A DNA stretch of 64,000 bases from JAVJSU01 sp040219275 (GTDB lineage: Bacteria; Chloroflexota; Anaerolineae; Aggregatilineales; Phototrophicaceae). The stretch covers positions 42,297 through 106,296 of the forward strand of contig JAVJSU010000070.1 of NCBI GenBank assembly GCA_040219275.1, in the 5' to 3' direction. The notes below the pieces were generated by a model, which worked only from the letters and a program-made list of their open reading frames with translations, was not told where the DNA came from and made no database searches. Of the stretch, positions 43,446 to 51,276 are shown one piece after another (position 1 is the first letter of the stretch; each line of letters starts with the position of its first letter). A program made the position numbers and the translations under genes.

Positions 43446-43871
43446 TTATTCAATCGGTGGATTGGTGGCGTGCATGTGATCCACAGATTGTTTGACCAAT
43501 TCGCGCAGGACATCCTGATCGATGTCGGCGAGTTTGTTGATATAGAGGCAGGATTTACCGGTTTTGTACTTGCCGAGTTTGCTCATGAGGTCGTCATAGT
43601 GTTCAAAGCCCGCCATGATGTAGAGCGTCAGGTTTTGTTTGCGGGGGGAAAATCCGGAGACCATCCATTCGCCGGTGCGTCCGCTGGCATATTGATAGGT
43701 GTATGTGCCGAAGCCGATGATGGTATCGCCCCACATTTTGGCAGGTTCTCCGGTGACTTCCTGCATGAGTTCGAGAATGGCGAAGGCATCTTCCCGTTTG
43801 CGCTCGTGTTCGATCTGGTTGAGGAATTCACGCGGGTCTTTTTCGGTCAGTTGGGTTTTGAGTTCAGCCAT
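43446..43871 (-). CDS. DUF1801 / YdhG-like protein
   Basis: This 141-residue small cytoplasmic protein follows the DUF1801 pattern: DAFAILELMQEVTGEPAKMW, GDTIIGFGTYTYQYASGR, EWMVSGFSPRKQNLTLYIM and LGKYKTGKSCLYINKLADID, with a helical tail. The family is related to frataxin-fold (YdhG) proteins of uncertain role. A second DUF1801-like protein is encoded at 62838-63230. It converges with the glucanase gene. GGACATCC precedes the start on its own strand. Confidence 0.88.
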   Translation of the reverse strand: MAELKTQLTEKDPREFLNQIEHERKREDAFAILELMQEVTGEPAKMWGDTIIGFGTYTYQYASGRTGEWMVSGFSPRKQNLTLYIMAGFEHYDDLMSKLGKYKTGKSCLYINKLADIDQDVLRELVKQSVDHMHATNPPIE

Positions 43872-43895
43872 TGGTGGATGTCCTTTCGTGATTTA

Positions 43896-43945
43896 GTGAA
43901 CAGTTATCAGTAGACAGTTATCAGTGAACAGTTTTTAGTGATTAG
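43896..43945. repeat. Dispersed repeat, family D (CAGTTATCAGTGAACAG)
   Basis: Three imperfect tandem units of GTGAACAGTTATCAGTAGAC occupy the upstream side of the DUF1801 gene. The remaining 200 bp up to 44155 show nothing further. Confidence 0.65.
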
Positions 43946-44154
43946 TTTAAGCGTCATGGACTGCCTGCGCGTAATTGATGAGCAGAATTAACCATGTATT
44001 ATAGCACGGATGTTCGATTTATGCGGTTAGGATCGGGTTTTATTTTGGATTTGCTAATTCTTAAAGGAAAGGGGTGAGCACGGAGAGCGGAGGCGGATTT
44101 TAGGAGAATGTATAATTGTCCGAATGAGGCAGAAAATTATGCCAATGATCGGAT

Positions 44155-44562
44155 TTATGCTTCAACAATCGTATTATTGTCGGCATCAAATGTCCGTCCA
44201 CCCATTGCATTAATGTAAATCAAATCGCCTTGCGCAGTCTTGCAAATATAAAGTCTGGTGGTATCAAAAGGATGGGTGTTTAAGAGGTCATGTTCAGATA
44301 CGGACTCATAGCGTGGGGCAATCCGACGGATCAATTCCACAAATTCCTGATCCGTGCCGATGCGAAAATCCGCGCCTTTCCATGCCGTCCAGCCTGAAAA
44401 ATAATCCACATGCGTAAACTCTAGCCCCTTTGCTTGATGAGTAACGCCACGATTGATTAGATCAATTGTCAGTAGTCCATGCCCTTTAGCAAGATGGGTA
44501 ACGGAACATCCCCATGAATCGGGATCGGGTAATTCAAGTATATTTCCAGTTTCACCTGTCAT
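44155..44562 (-). CDS. Hypothetical protein, third gene of a coupled trio
   Basis: This protein of 135 residues is not recognised. The ATG at 44562 overlaps the stop of the preceding gene as ATGA (44559-44562), so this start is preferred over the longer open frame. The sequence contains SWGCSVTHLAKGHGLLTIDL and a WTAWKGADFRIGTDQEFVEL segment. It looks like a compact alpha+beta domain without a signal peptide. Its coupling to a zinc-ribbon protein and an amidotransferase is the only clue to its job. Confidence 0.65.
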   Translation of the reverse strand: MTGETGNILELPDPDSWGCSVTHLAKGHGLLTIDLINRGVTHQAKGLEFTHVDYFSGWTAWKGADFRIGTDQEFVELIRRIAPRYESVSEHDLLNTHPFDTTRLYICKTAQGDLIYINAMGGRTFDADNNTIVEA

Positions 44563-44819
44563 CGAAACTCTTCTGGTATATTCTGCAATTGTGCGTCTAA
44601 ATCCCAATCGTCGGGCTTGGATTTTGGGTGAAACCATATCGCGCCATTATCTAGCCATCCTTTTCGCCGATTTCGGATTATTTCTAGACTTTGATCTTCA
44701 TAACCCGCTTCTGATCCACAACATTCGCAAACACTCCAAGATGGAACATCGCGCTCATCTCTAGGTGGAACAAGTTGATCCAGACCGCACACGCGGCAAT
44801 GGGTATTTTGCATACTCAT
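44559..44819 (-). CDS. Small zinc-ribbon protein (CPCC-like)
   Basis: This 86-residue protein has two metal-binding pairs, CRVCG near the start and CECCGSEAGYED in the middle, then a conserved helix and tail (WLDNGAIWF, WDLDAQLQNIPEEF). I recall this layout from a widespread family of small cysteine-rich proteins of unknown function, some located near toxin or immunity genes. Its ATG overlaps the amidotransferase stop as ATGA (44816-44819), and its own stop overlaps the next ATG in the same manner. It is too short to be an enzyme and probably binds zinc structurally. Confidence 0.75.
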   Translation of the reverse strand: MSMQNTHCRVCGLDQLVPPRDERDVPSWSVCECCGSEAGYEDQSLEIIRNRRKGWLDNGAIWFHPKSKPDDWDLDAQLQNIPEEFR

Positions 44820-45517
44820 CCACCCAAAAATGCGGTGATCCACTGGGCGATTGCGGGCGAGTCTATGGGTGTGGAGAGGGTCGCCAGTGCTTGATCGACG
44901 GTTTCGCGTCCGATGCGTTCGATGCGTGAGCACATCAGCGCCTCGGCATATTGTGGCGTAAATTCGGGATGGGCTTGAATGCCGAGGAAGTGCTCGCCGA
45001 CGACGATCATGCTATTGGGGCAATGGGCGTTACTGCCTATGACGCGTGCATCCGGCGGGAGGGTTTCCACCTGATCTTGATGGCTGAGGAGCAGGTTATA
45101 GGCGGGCATGGCGGGTTGCATCCATGCTTGTGGCTGGTTGATCTCAACGGACTTTACGCCGATGCCCCACCCGCGTCCGGTTTTTTTGACTTCCCCGCCG
45201 AGCGCATGGGCGATCATCTGATGCCCGAAGCAGATGCCGACAAATTTCTGTTGATTGGCGTAAAGGTCACGGACGAAGGCGCTCAGGTCATGTATCCACG
45301 CGACATCATCATAGACAGATTGGCGCGATCCGGTGCTGATGTAACCCTCGCATTCGCGGACATTTGCGGGGAATTGCCCTTGCGTCACGTCATAGACGAC
45401 GAGTTCGATGTCGGGCATGGCGGGGGTCAGCAGATTGGCGAAGAGATCGGGATAATCGCCGACGAGCGGTTGGAATTCCGCGTTCACATGGTCACATTGT
45501 AGCAATCCGATTCGCAT
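44816..45517 (-). CDS. Class I glutamine amidotransferase
   Basis: This protein of 233 residues starts at the ATG at 45517, with GGAG 7 nt upstream. It is a GuaA/YfeJ-like class I amidotransferase: nucleophile C96 in GICFGHQMIAHALGG and the catalytic pair H183/E185 in IQAHPEFTP. It should hydrolyse glutamine or a gamma-glutamyl amide. ALDH, SDR and a glutamine-synthetase-like ligase are encoded upstream on the same strand, so hydrolysis of a gamma-glutamylated amine product is a reasonable inference. The stop overlaps the next gene by 4 nt. Confidence 0.9.
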   Translation of the reverse strand: MRIGLLQCDHVNAEFQPLVGDYPDLFANLLTPAMPDIELVVYDVTQGQFPANVRECEGYISTGSRQSVYDDVAWIHDLSAFVRDLYANQQKFVGICFGHQMIAHALGGEVKKTGRGWGIGVKSVEINQPQAWMQPAMPAYNLLLSHQDQVETLPPDARVIGSNAHCPNSMIVVGEHFLGIQAHPEFTPQYAEALMCSRIERIGRETVDQALATLSTPIDSPAIAQWITAFLGG

Positions 45518-45557
45518 GGGCTGACTCCTATAGCAAGCAGTAAAGATTAAAAGCGTC

Positions 45558-45723
45558 ATTACCCCTCACCCTAAATCCCTCTCCCACAAGGGGCGAGGGA
45601 CTTTATTTCCTGTCTAATTAGGTACAGGATGAGGGTGACAATATTAACAAGTACAAACAAATTCATCTACAATACACACACATAACGCACATACGCGGAT
45701 GAGCACGTTGGCTCATCCCTACA
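45558..45723. repeat. Dispersed repeats: family C and the GGATGAGC hairpin
   Basis: At 45558-45605 CCCCTCACCCTAAATCCCTC followed by CCACAAGGGGCGAGGG is a family C hairpin. At 45697-45723 CGGATGAGCACGTTGGCTCA then TCCCTAC is an inverted copy of the palindrome at 6013-6042. Both are in the gap between the amidotransferase and ALDH genes. Confidence 0.7.
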
Positions 45724-45795
45724 ATTTAACCCGTTTATTTTCTTAAATTTCATACAGATCGCGCCGTACATCGTCTATGATCTTGCGACTCGACC

Positions 45796-47190
45796 TTAAA
45801 TTTTCACGCGCAGATGGAAGGATTTGGGGCGGGTGAGGCTTTCGTAGCCGATCATTGACAGGGTACAGCCACGCCCCGAATCTTTCACGCCTGTCCAAGC
45901 CAGCGCGGGATCGAGATAATCGCAACGGTTCATGTACCACGTCCCCGTGTTGACCTGATTGCCGATCTTCAGCGCCGCGTCGACATCCTGCGTCCAGATA
46001 GAGGCGGTGAGTCCGAATTTGCTGTCGTTCATGAGGGCGATGGCTTCTTCATCGCTGGCGACGGGCATGATACCGACCACCGGACCGAAACTCTCCTCGA
46101 TCATGATGTCCATTGTGTGATCGACATTCACCAGAATTTGCGGAGCCATATAGGGCGTGTTGGCTTCATTGCGCGGGAAATGTGCCGGATCAATGAGGGT
46201 TTTCGCGCCGTGCTGGACGGCTGAGTCGATCTGGCGGCGCACAAATTCGGCGGCGCTGGTGCGTACCATCGGACCGAGTGTGGTATCTGCATCCAGCGGG
46301 TTGCCGAGCACGTAGGATTTAGTTAGCGCGACTGCCCCATCCACAAACGCATCATACACATCACGATGGACATAGATGCGCTCGATACCACAGCAAGATT
46401 GCCCCGAATTGAAGAACGCGCCGTCAATCACATTTTCGATGGCGTGCTCCAAATTGACATCTGCGCGGACATAGGCGGGGTCTTTGCCACCCAACTCCAT
46501 GCCGGTGGCGATGAAGCGTGCTCCGGCGGCGTGTTGCACGGCATGACCGCCCGCGACTGACCCGGTGAAGGCGACAAAATCCACGCGAGAATCAGCGATG
46601 ACGTTTGCCACATCGTCGTGAGTCATGTGGATGAACTGGCAGACTCCGTCCGGCAGTCCCGCCGATTTGAAGGCTTCTACCATGCGTTCGGCGACCAGTG
46701 GGGTCTGGTTGGAATGTTTGATGATGACCGTGTTGCCCGCCATGATCGCCGGAATCACTGAATTGACGGCGGTCAGGTAGGGGTAATTCCAGGGCGGGAG
46801 GACGAGCACCGTGCCGAGGGCTTCGCGTTTGATGAAGCGGACGAAACCATCTTTGGGCGGGGCTTGCACGTCACGCAGGGCTTCTCCGGCGATGTCGATC
46901 ATATAGCGGGCGCGTTCCTGAAAGCCGCCTTTGATCTCAAAGGGTGTGTAGCGCACCGGACGACCCATCTGCCATGTGAGTTCCAGCGCGAGTTCATCGG
47001 CTTTTTCGACGAGGGCATCCACCATGCGCGTACAAATGGCGGTGCGTTCTTCGAGTGAGGTGTGCTTCCAAACGGATTGTGCCTCCACTGCGCGGTGCAG
47101 GGTCGCGTCGATTTCCTGTGCGGTGGCGAGTGGGCGGGTGATGTATACCGATCCGTCAATCGGGCTGATTGTTTCTTGCAGTGTGCTCAT
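45796..47190 (-). CDS. NAD(P)-dependent aldehyde dehydrogenase
   Basis: This protein of 464 residues starts at the ATG at 47190 (MSTLQETISPIDGSVYI); longer open-frame starts run into repeats. It is an ALDH-superfamily enzyme: VLVLPPWNYPYLTAVNSVIP, FVAFTGSVAGGHAV (cofactor site), general base Glu in MELGGKDPAYV, nucleophile Cys in NSGQSCCGIERIYV and ESFGPVVGIM. It oxidises an aldehyde to its acid. The neighbours (SDR, gamma-glutamyl ligase, amidotransferase) suggest that the substrate is the aldehyde derived from an amine. Confidence 0.94.
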   Translation of the reverse strand: MSTLQETISPIDGSVYITRPLATAQEIDATLHRAVEAQSVWKHTSLEERTAICTRMVDALVEKADELALELTWQMGRPVRYTPFEIKGGFQERARYMIDIAGEALRDVQAPPKDGFVRFIKREALGTVLVLPPWNYPYLTAVNSVIPAIMAGNTVIIKHSNQTPLVAERMVEAFKSAGLPDGVCQFIHMTHDDVANVIADSRVDFVAFTGSVAGGHAVQHAAGARFIATGMELGGKDPAYVRADVNLEHAIENVIDGAFFNSGQSCCGIERIYVHRDVYDAFVDGAVALTKSYVLGNPLDADTTLGPMVRTSAAEFVRRQIDSAVQHGAKTLIDPAHFPRNEANTPYMAPQILVNVDHTMDIMIEESFGPVVGIMPVASDEEAIALMNDSKFGLTASIWTQDVDAALKIGNQVNTGTWYMNRCDYLDPALAWTGVKDSGRGCTLSMIGYESLTRPKSFHLRVKI

Positions 47191-47625
47191 GTGTGCATCC
47201 GTTTCGGTTAAGATAAACACCGCCGATGGTATATCCAAATCCATAGGCGAGAAAGTGATAAATCCCCTCCCCCCAACCCCCTCCCCGCTTCGCAATGAGG
47301 GGGAGGTTTTCAGGAGTAGATTTTGATTATTTAGCGAATTTGTGCCGCATCCGGTTGAAAACCGAATGCTACAAAAAAATCCTATAAACCCAATAAATGG
47401 GTTGTTTTCTGAGTCCATTTATTGGACTTTTTTCAACATGCTAGGCGAAGGTTTTATGCAGATTAGAAAATTAATCATATAACGAAAATCGGTGGGCGAC
47501 CTAACAGGTCGCCCCTACAGAAGTACGATTTTTCTTAACTAAGGGCGCAACATGTCCAACCGCCCCTACTTGCCAAACTCACTATCCAGAAATTGACGAG
47601 CATATTTGGCGTTTGAAAGTTGCGA
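47191..47625. repeat. Intergenic region with families C and B and a stem-loop
   Basis: No gene is seen in these 435 bp. Family C (CCCCTCCCCCCAACCCCCTC, 47263-47311), an 11-bp inverted repeat CCAATAAATGG/CCATTTATTGG (47390-47400 and 47415-47425, followed by ACTTTTTT) and a full-length family B copy (47456-47520) occur in sequence. At 47537-47571 there is a GGGCGCAACATGTCCAACCG then CCCCTAC relative of B. Confidence 0.7.
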
Positions 47626-48399
47626 TTACTCCGCCGTCACATACGCGGCGGTGATGCCCCCGTCGACCATGAATTCCGTGCCGGTGACGTAGGAGGATTC
47701 GTCCGAGCCGAGATAGAGCGCGGCGGAAGCCATCTCCGAGGCTTCACCAAAGCGACCCATCGGCACATGGACGAGGCGGCGTTGCTTCTTCGCGTCGGTA
47801 TCCAGAAATTTCATGAGCAATTCGGTGCGGAGCGGTCCGGGACAGAGGGCATTCACGCGTATATTTTCACGCGCATGGATGACGGCTAATTCTCGCGTCA
47901 TGGAAAGCACCGCGCCTTTGCTGGCGGTATAGGCAAGTTGAGGGGTAGCCGCGCCGAGCAGAGCCACAAACGAAGCGGTGTTGATGATGCTCCCGCCCCC
48001 TGCCCGCCGGAGCGCCGGAATGCCGTATTTACAGCCGAAGAACACGCCCTTCACGTTGATCGCCATTGTTAAATCCCAGATGGCTTCGTCGGTGTTGATC
48101 GCGTCGTCGTCGGCGCTGTGCATGATGCCCGCGTTGTTGAAGATGATGTTGAGCTTGCCGTAGGTGTCTTCCGCGACTTTGACCATGTTCTCGCAATCCG
48201 CCGCGCTAGAGACATCGGCGTGGACATAAACCGCCTGCCCGCCCGCGTCGGTGATTTCGGCGACGGTCTGGTTGCCGCCTTCATCGTTAATATCGACGAC
48301 GACGACAGACGCGCCTTCCTGTGCGAAGAGGGTCGCGGTGTGATAGCCGATGCCACTGCCGCCGCCGGTAATGAGTGCAACTTTGTCTTTTAAGCGCAT
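47626..48399 (-). CDS. Short-chain dehydrogenase/reductase
   Basis: This protein of 257 residues starts at the ATG at 48399, with AAGG 9 nt upstream. It is a classical SDR: cofactor motif TGGGSGIGYHTA, an acidic residue after strand 2 (VVDINDEGG) that indicates NAD preference, NNAGI, the catalytic Ser-Tyr-Lys set with YTASKGAVLSM, and CPGPLRTELL. It oxidises an alcohol or reduces a ketone. Its order relative to the ALDH gene suggests that the two act successively on one compound. Confidence 0.93.
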   Translation of the reverse strand: MRLKDKVALITGGGSGIGYHTATLFAQEGASVVVVDINDEGGNQTVAEITDAGGQAVYVHADVSSAADCENMVKVAEDTYGKLNIIFNNAGIMHSADDDAINTDEAIWDLTMAINVKGVFFGCKYGIPALRRAGGGSIINTASFVALLGAATPQLAYTASKGAVLSMTRELAVIHARENIRVNALCPGPLRTELLMKFLDTDAKKQRRLVHVPMGRFGEASEMASAALYLGSDESSYVTGTEFMVDGGITAAYVTAE

Positions 48400-48490
48400 G
48401 GTCAACATCCTTGCTTGCTGTGTGAGTCACTAAAGTGGACACTATACCGCATTGCGCGTGGAAAATGTATGGTTGGGTGGTGAAAAGTTA

Positions 48491-48606
48491 AACCGCCAAG
48501 ACGCAAAGTGCGCCAAGAAAATGATGTAATGGGCAACGGATGAGGGACAAATTAGAAATTAATCACATAACGAAAAGCGGTGGGCAACCTAACAGGTTGC
48601 CCCTAC
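48491..48606. repeat. Dispersed repeats, family A followed by family B
   Basis: AACCGCCAAGACGCAAAGTG followed by CGCCAAGAAA (48491-48520, family A), then a full-length family B copy (48540-48606) with the core GTGGGCAACCTAACAGGTTG then CCCCTAC. The core carries compensating changes: the outer GCGACC/GGTCGC pair became GCAACC/GGTTGC. This argues that the stem is maintained. The gap 48400-48712 holds no gene. Confidence 0.8.
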
Positions 48607-48712
48607 GGATTAACCGTTTATTTTCTTAAACATCATAAGCAGGCTGATTTTCCCCGAACGCTAAGCTCATCATGGAAAATTGAACACGCGGATTACACCT
48701 GCGTAAACGTAT

Positions 48713-48970
48713 TTAATCGTCAATTTGATACATCTCGCGGAATTTGTCTATCAACTGATCGGGTATGATTGAATAGGCTAGACCTATGCCATATAGAAAA
48801 GCGTCGGCTGTATCTTTTGAATCAGTAACTAACGCAAATTTTTCTCCTGTGAGGACGACCCACTTATCGTCCTCTTGTTTGATCGTGATTGACCAATAAA
48901 ACTGATTCGCAAGGTTAATCGCGTCGTCGAGTATGCCAATATGACTATCAAGAAAGCGCATTTCGATCAT
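48713..48970 (-). CDS. Hypothetical third gene of a toxin-antitoxin unit
   Basis: This 85-residue acidic protein overlaps the toxin stop by ATGA (48967-48970), so it is co-translated with the RelE-type toxin. The sequence contains YWSITIKQEDDKWVVLTGEK and a helical C-terminus (FLYGIGLAYSIIPDQLIDKF). I recognise no family. It could be a second regulator, a chaperone-like partner or an unrelated passenger of the module. Confidence 0.65.
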   Translation of the reverse strand: MIEMRFLDSHIGILDDAINLANQFYWSITIKQEDDKWVVLTGEKFALVTDSKDTADAFLYGIGLAYSIIPDQLIDKFREMYQIDD

Positions 48971-49323
48971 GTTTCGTCGTCATTAGCGGATGGCAGTAAA
49001 TCTTGCAGTATCCGGCTGATTTCTTCTGGACTGATGTCGGTTTGCTCTGTCTTGGAGTACAGAGTCACCATAATTACTCTGTCTGCCAATTGCACATAGT
49101 AAATTGCACGGAAACCGCCACTTTTACCACGCTTAGCTGAGGGATTTGGCAAACGGACTTTGTACACATCATAGCCAACACCCGGAATTTTATCGCCCGG
49201 ACGCTCATCCGCTTCGAGCTTTATAACCAACTTACGAACTTCACCCACGACAGAAGGGTATTTACGCTTCAGGTGTTTGATTTCTTTCTGGACGATTGGC
49301 GGGATATTAACCTTCGTAGGCAT
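48967..49323 (-). CDS. RelE/ParE-type toxin
   Basis: This 118-residue type II toxin of the RelE/ParE fold contains PPIVQKEIKHLKRKYPSVVG, then YKVRLPNPSAKRGKSGGFRA, IYYVQLADRVIMVTLYSKTE and QTDISPEEISRIL. The GG-FR-IYY and LYSK-EQ-DIS pattern is characteristic of a RelE subgroup presumed to cleave mRNA on ribosomes. The start overlaps the antitoxin by 17 bp. Which catalytic residues are used cannot be fixed from sequence alone. Confidence 0.85.
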   Translation of the reverse strand: MPTKVNIPPIVQKEIKHLKRKYPSVVGEVRKLVIKLEADERPGDKIPGVGYDVYKVRLPNPSAKRGKSGGFRAIYYVQLADRVIMVTLYSKTEQTDISPEEISRILQDLLPSANDDET

Positions 49324-49570
49324 CGTCTACATCTTCGCGTTCGATCTCATCTAGCACCTCATGGGCGGGACGGTAATCACCTGCCAGCGCCTGTTGCATC
49401 CCGATGCGAATACTCTCCAATATTTGTTCTTTGGTAGGTTCGTCATCGTTTTCAAAGTAGCGTTCAAGGGCTGTGCCGACGACAACCTCAAGCGGTACAT
49501 TCAGGCGATTTGCTTCGCTTTGTAGCCGCGCCAACATCGTATCCGGCAATTTTAATGTGAGTTCAGTCAT
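49307..49570 (-). CDS. Ribbon-helix-helix antitoxin
   Basis: This 87-residue antitoxin partners the RelE-type toxin. The N-terminal strand and helices (LTLKLPDTMLARLQSEANRL, then VPLEVVVGTALERYF) form a ribbon-helix-helix DNA-binding domain that should autoregulate the operon. The C-terminal part (EPTKEQILESIRIGMQQALA, then GDYRPAHEVLDEIE) should neutralise the toxin. A paralogue with the same C-terminal pattern but no toxin partner is encoded at 54616-54864. Confidence 0.85.
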   Translation of the reverse strand: MTELTLKLPDTMLARLQSEANRLNVPLEVVVGTALERYFENDDEPTKEQILESIRIGMQQALAGDYRPAHEVLDEIEREDVDDAYEG

Positions 49571-49653
49571 GGCATTTCACTTTCAATCTATTCATAGAAC
49601 AATTATACGCCGAAATAGTTCTTTGGTTAACAACTTCTCTACTACCCCACCCT

Positions 49654-51033
49654 TTAAATCCGCTCGAAGTAGCGTTTGCGTTCCCAGTCGGTGACGGAGC
49701 GGTGATAGTTCGCCAATTCGGTGCGGTAGAAATGCGTATAATGGGCGACGACCTCCTCCCCGAACGCCGTTTTCGCAAAGTCGCTCACGGCGAAGGTATC
49801 CACCGCTTGATCGAGCGTGTAGGGGACGCGGGGCAAGTGTTGCGCGGCGTAAATATCGCCCGTGAAAATGTCCGGTGGCTCGATTTTGTTGGCGATGCCG
49901 TCTAAGCCGGATGCGAGCGCGGCGGCATAGGCGAGATAGGGGTTACAATCCGCGCCGGGGATGCGACACTCGATGCGGAGACTGCTCCCCTTGCCGACCA
50001 CACGGAAGCCCGCTGTGCGATTGTCGTAACTCCATGCGAGGCGCGTTGGTGCCCACGACCCGTCCTGATAGCGTTTGTAGGCGTTGACCGTCGGTGCGTA
50101 GAAGACCATCACGTCGGGCACATGCGCCATCCATCCACCCAGAAACCAGCGAAAGAGGTCTGATCCCATGACGGGACCGATTTTTTGATCTCCGGCGAAG
50201 GCGTTTTTGCCGTCTTTCCACAGGCTGAAGTGAATATGACAACTCGATCCCGCGCCGTCGGTGGTGGGTTTCGCCATGAAGGTGACGCTCACGCCCTGCT
50301 GATCGGCGACTTCTTTGAGGCATTGCTTGAAGACCGCGTGACGATCCGCCATTGTGAGCGTTTCGGCGTAGCGCACGTTGAGTTCATGCTGACCCAAGCC
50401 CCATTCGCCTTTGGAATTTTCCACCGGAATGCCGGAATGCTTGAGGTGATAGCGGGCTTGCGCGGTGAATTTTTCCTCACGCGTGCCTTGCATGATGTGA
50501 TAATCCTCGATGTACCAGCCCTGTGGGGTGAGGTCGGTGTAGCCTTTTTGCGCGGCGGATTTATAAGAGTCCTCGTAGATATAGTATTCCAATTCGGAGG
50601 CAGTCATGCCCGTATAGCCGGAGTCGCTTGCCCTGTTCAGTTGTTTGCGGAGGATGGAACGGGGCGCGACGGGGACGTGTGCATGGGTTTTGTCGTCTTG
50701 AATATCGCAGAGCACGAGCGCGGTTTTATCCAGCCAACTCGCCACGCGCAGGGTGTTGAAATCCGGCACGAGATGAAAGTCGCCGTAGCCGCGTTCCCAA
50801 TTGGCATAGTCGTAACCGGGGACGGGTTCCATCTCCATATCGACGGTGAGCAGATAATCACAGCCGTGCGTGCCATTTGCCAGCACATCATCGACGAAAA
50901 ATTCCGCGTCGAAGCGTTTGCCCATCATACGCCCGAAGTGATCGGTAAAGGCGACGATCACCGTTTCGATGGCTTCTTCCGCGACCATCTGTGTGAGTTG
51001 TTCTACGTTGAGCATCCCGCGTTGTGTGTTCAT
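49654..51033 (-). CDS. Glutamine synthetase-family gamma-glutamyl ligase
   Basis: This protein of 459 residues starts at the ATG at 51033 behind AAGGAG. It belongs to the GlnA superfamily: ATP- and metal-site motifs AKPTTDGAGSSCHIHFSLW and GQHELNVRYAETLTM, SELEYYIYEDS, and RTAGFRVVGKGSSLRIECRI with NPYLAYAAALASGLDGI. The N-terminal region differs from true nitrogen-assimilating GS and resembles PuuA/GlnA3/GlnA4 enzymes that attach glutamate to polyamines or ethanolamine. Neighbouring ALDH, SDR and amidotransferase genes support an amine-catabolic role. Confidence 0.9.
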   Translation of the reverse strand: MNTQRGMLNVEQLTQMVAEEAIETVIVAFTDHFGRMMGKRFDAEFFVDDVLANGTHGCDYLLTVDMEMEPVPGYDYANWERGYGDFHLVPDFNTLRVASWLDKTALVLCDIQDDKTHAHVPVAPRSILRKQLNRASDSGYTGMTASELEYYIYEDSYKSAAQKGYTDLTPQGWYIEDYHIMQGTREEKFTAQARYHLKHSGIPVENSKGEWGLGQHELNVRYAETLTMADRHAVFKQCLKEVADQQGVSVTFMAKPTTDGAGSSCHIHFSLWKDGKNAFAGDQKIGPVMGSDLFRWFLGGWMAHVPDVMVFYAPTVNAYKRYQDGSWAPTRLAWSYDNRTAGFRVVGKGSSLRIECRIPGADCNPYLAYAAALASGLDGIANKIEPPDIFTGDIYAAQHLPRVPYTLDQAVDTFAVSDFAKTAFGEEVVAHYTHFYRTELANYHRSVTDWERKRYFERI

Positions 51034-51052
51034 GTGTTTCTCCTTGAAATGT

Positions 51053-51087
51053 AAACAGCCAAGACGCAAAGCACGCCAAGAAAAGCG
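51053..51087. repeat. Dispersed repeat, family A
   Basis: AAACAGCCAAGACGCAAAGC continuing ACGCCAAGAAAAGCG lies 20 bp upstream of the ligase start, within its promoter or leader. It is closely related to the copy at 48491. Confidence 0.75.
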
Positions 51088-51129
51088 TATAAATAGTAAA
51101 GCGTAGAGTATACAGGTGGCGTTGGGAAA

Positions 51130-51276
51130 TCAACAAATCAGGGTGGGTTGAGGGCTTTCAGGTTTGATAAACAAAGGGCGATCAAAATAATCTGGATGAC
51201 GTTCGATGAAATAAATCAGTGGCGCGGTATCAATCGCCAACTGCCTGATACCGCCTAGCGCATCCTCAATGTTCAC
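51130..51276 (-). pseudogene. Truncated PIN-domain toxin (VapC-like)
   Basis: A GTG at 51276 overlaps the antitoxin stop as GTGA and opens a 48-codon frame. The first part, IRQLAIDTAPLIYFIERHPD, is the first strand and helix of a PIN ribonuclease with its metal-binding aspartate. After residue 33 (YFD) the sequence becomes unrelated and stops; a functional PIN domain needs about 125 residues. I read this as a toxin gene lost by deletion while its antitoxin remains. Confidence 0.75.

Noticed and set aside
43896..43945. Possible CRISPR-like spaced repeats
   Set aside because: The units are contiguous and imperfect with no constant-length spacers, and no cas genes are nearby. No CRISPR array was found anywhere in the window.
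50185..51054. A 289-codon frame antisense to the glutamine-synthetase-family gene
   Set aside because: It is fully contained in a recognised gene and its translation shows no domain or ribosome site.
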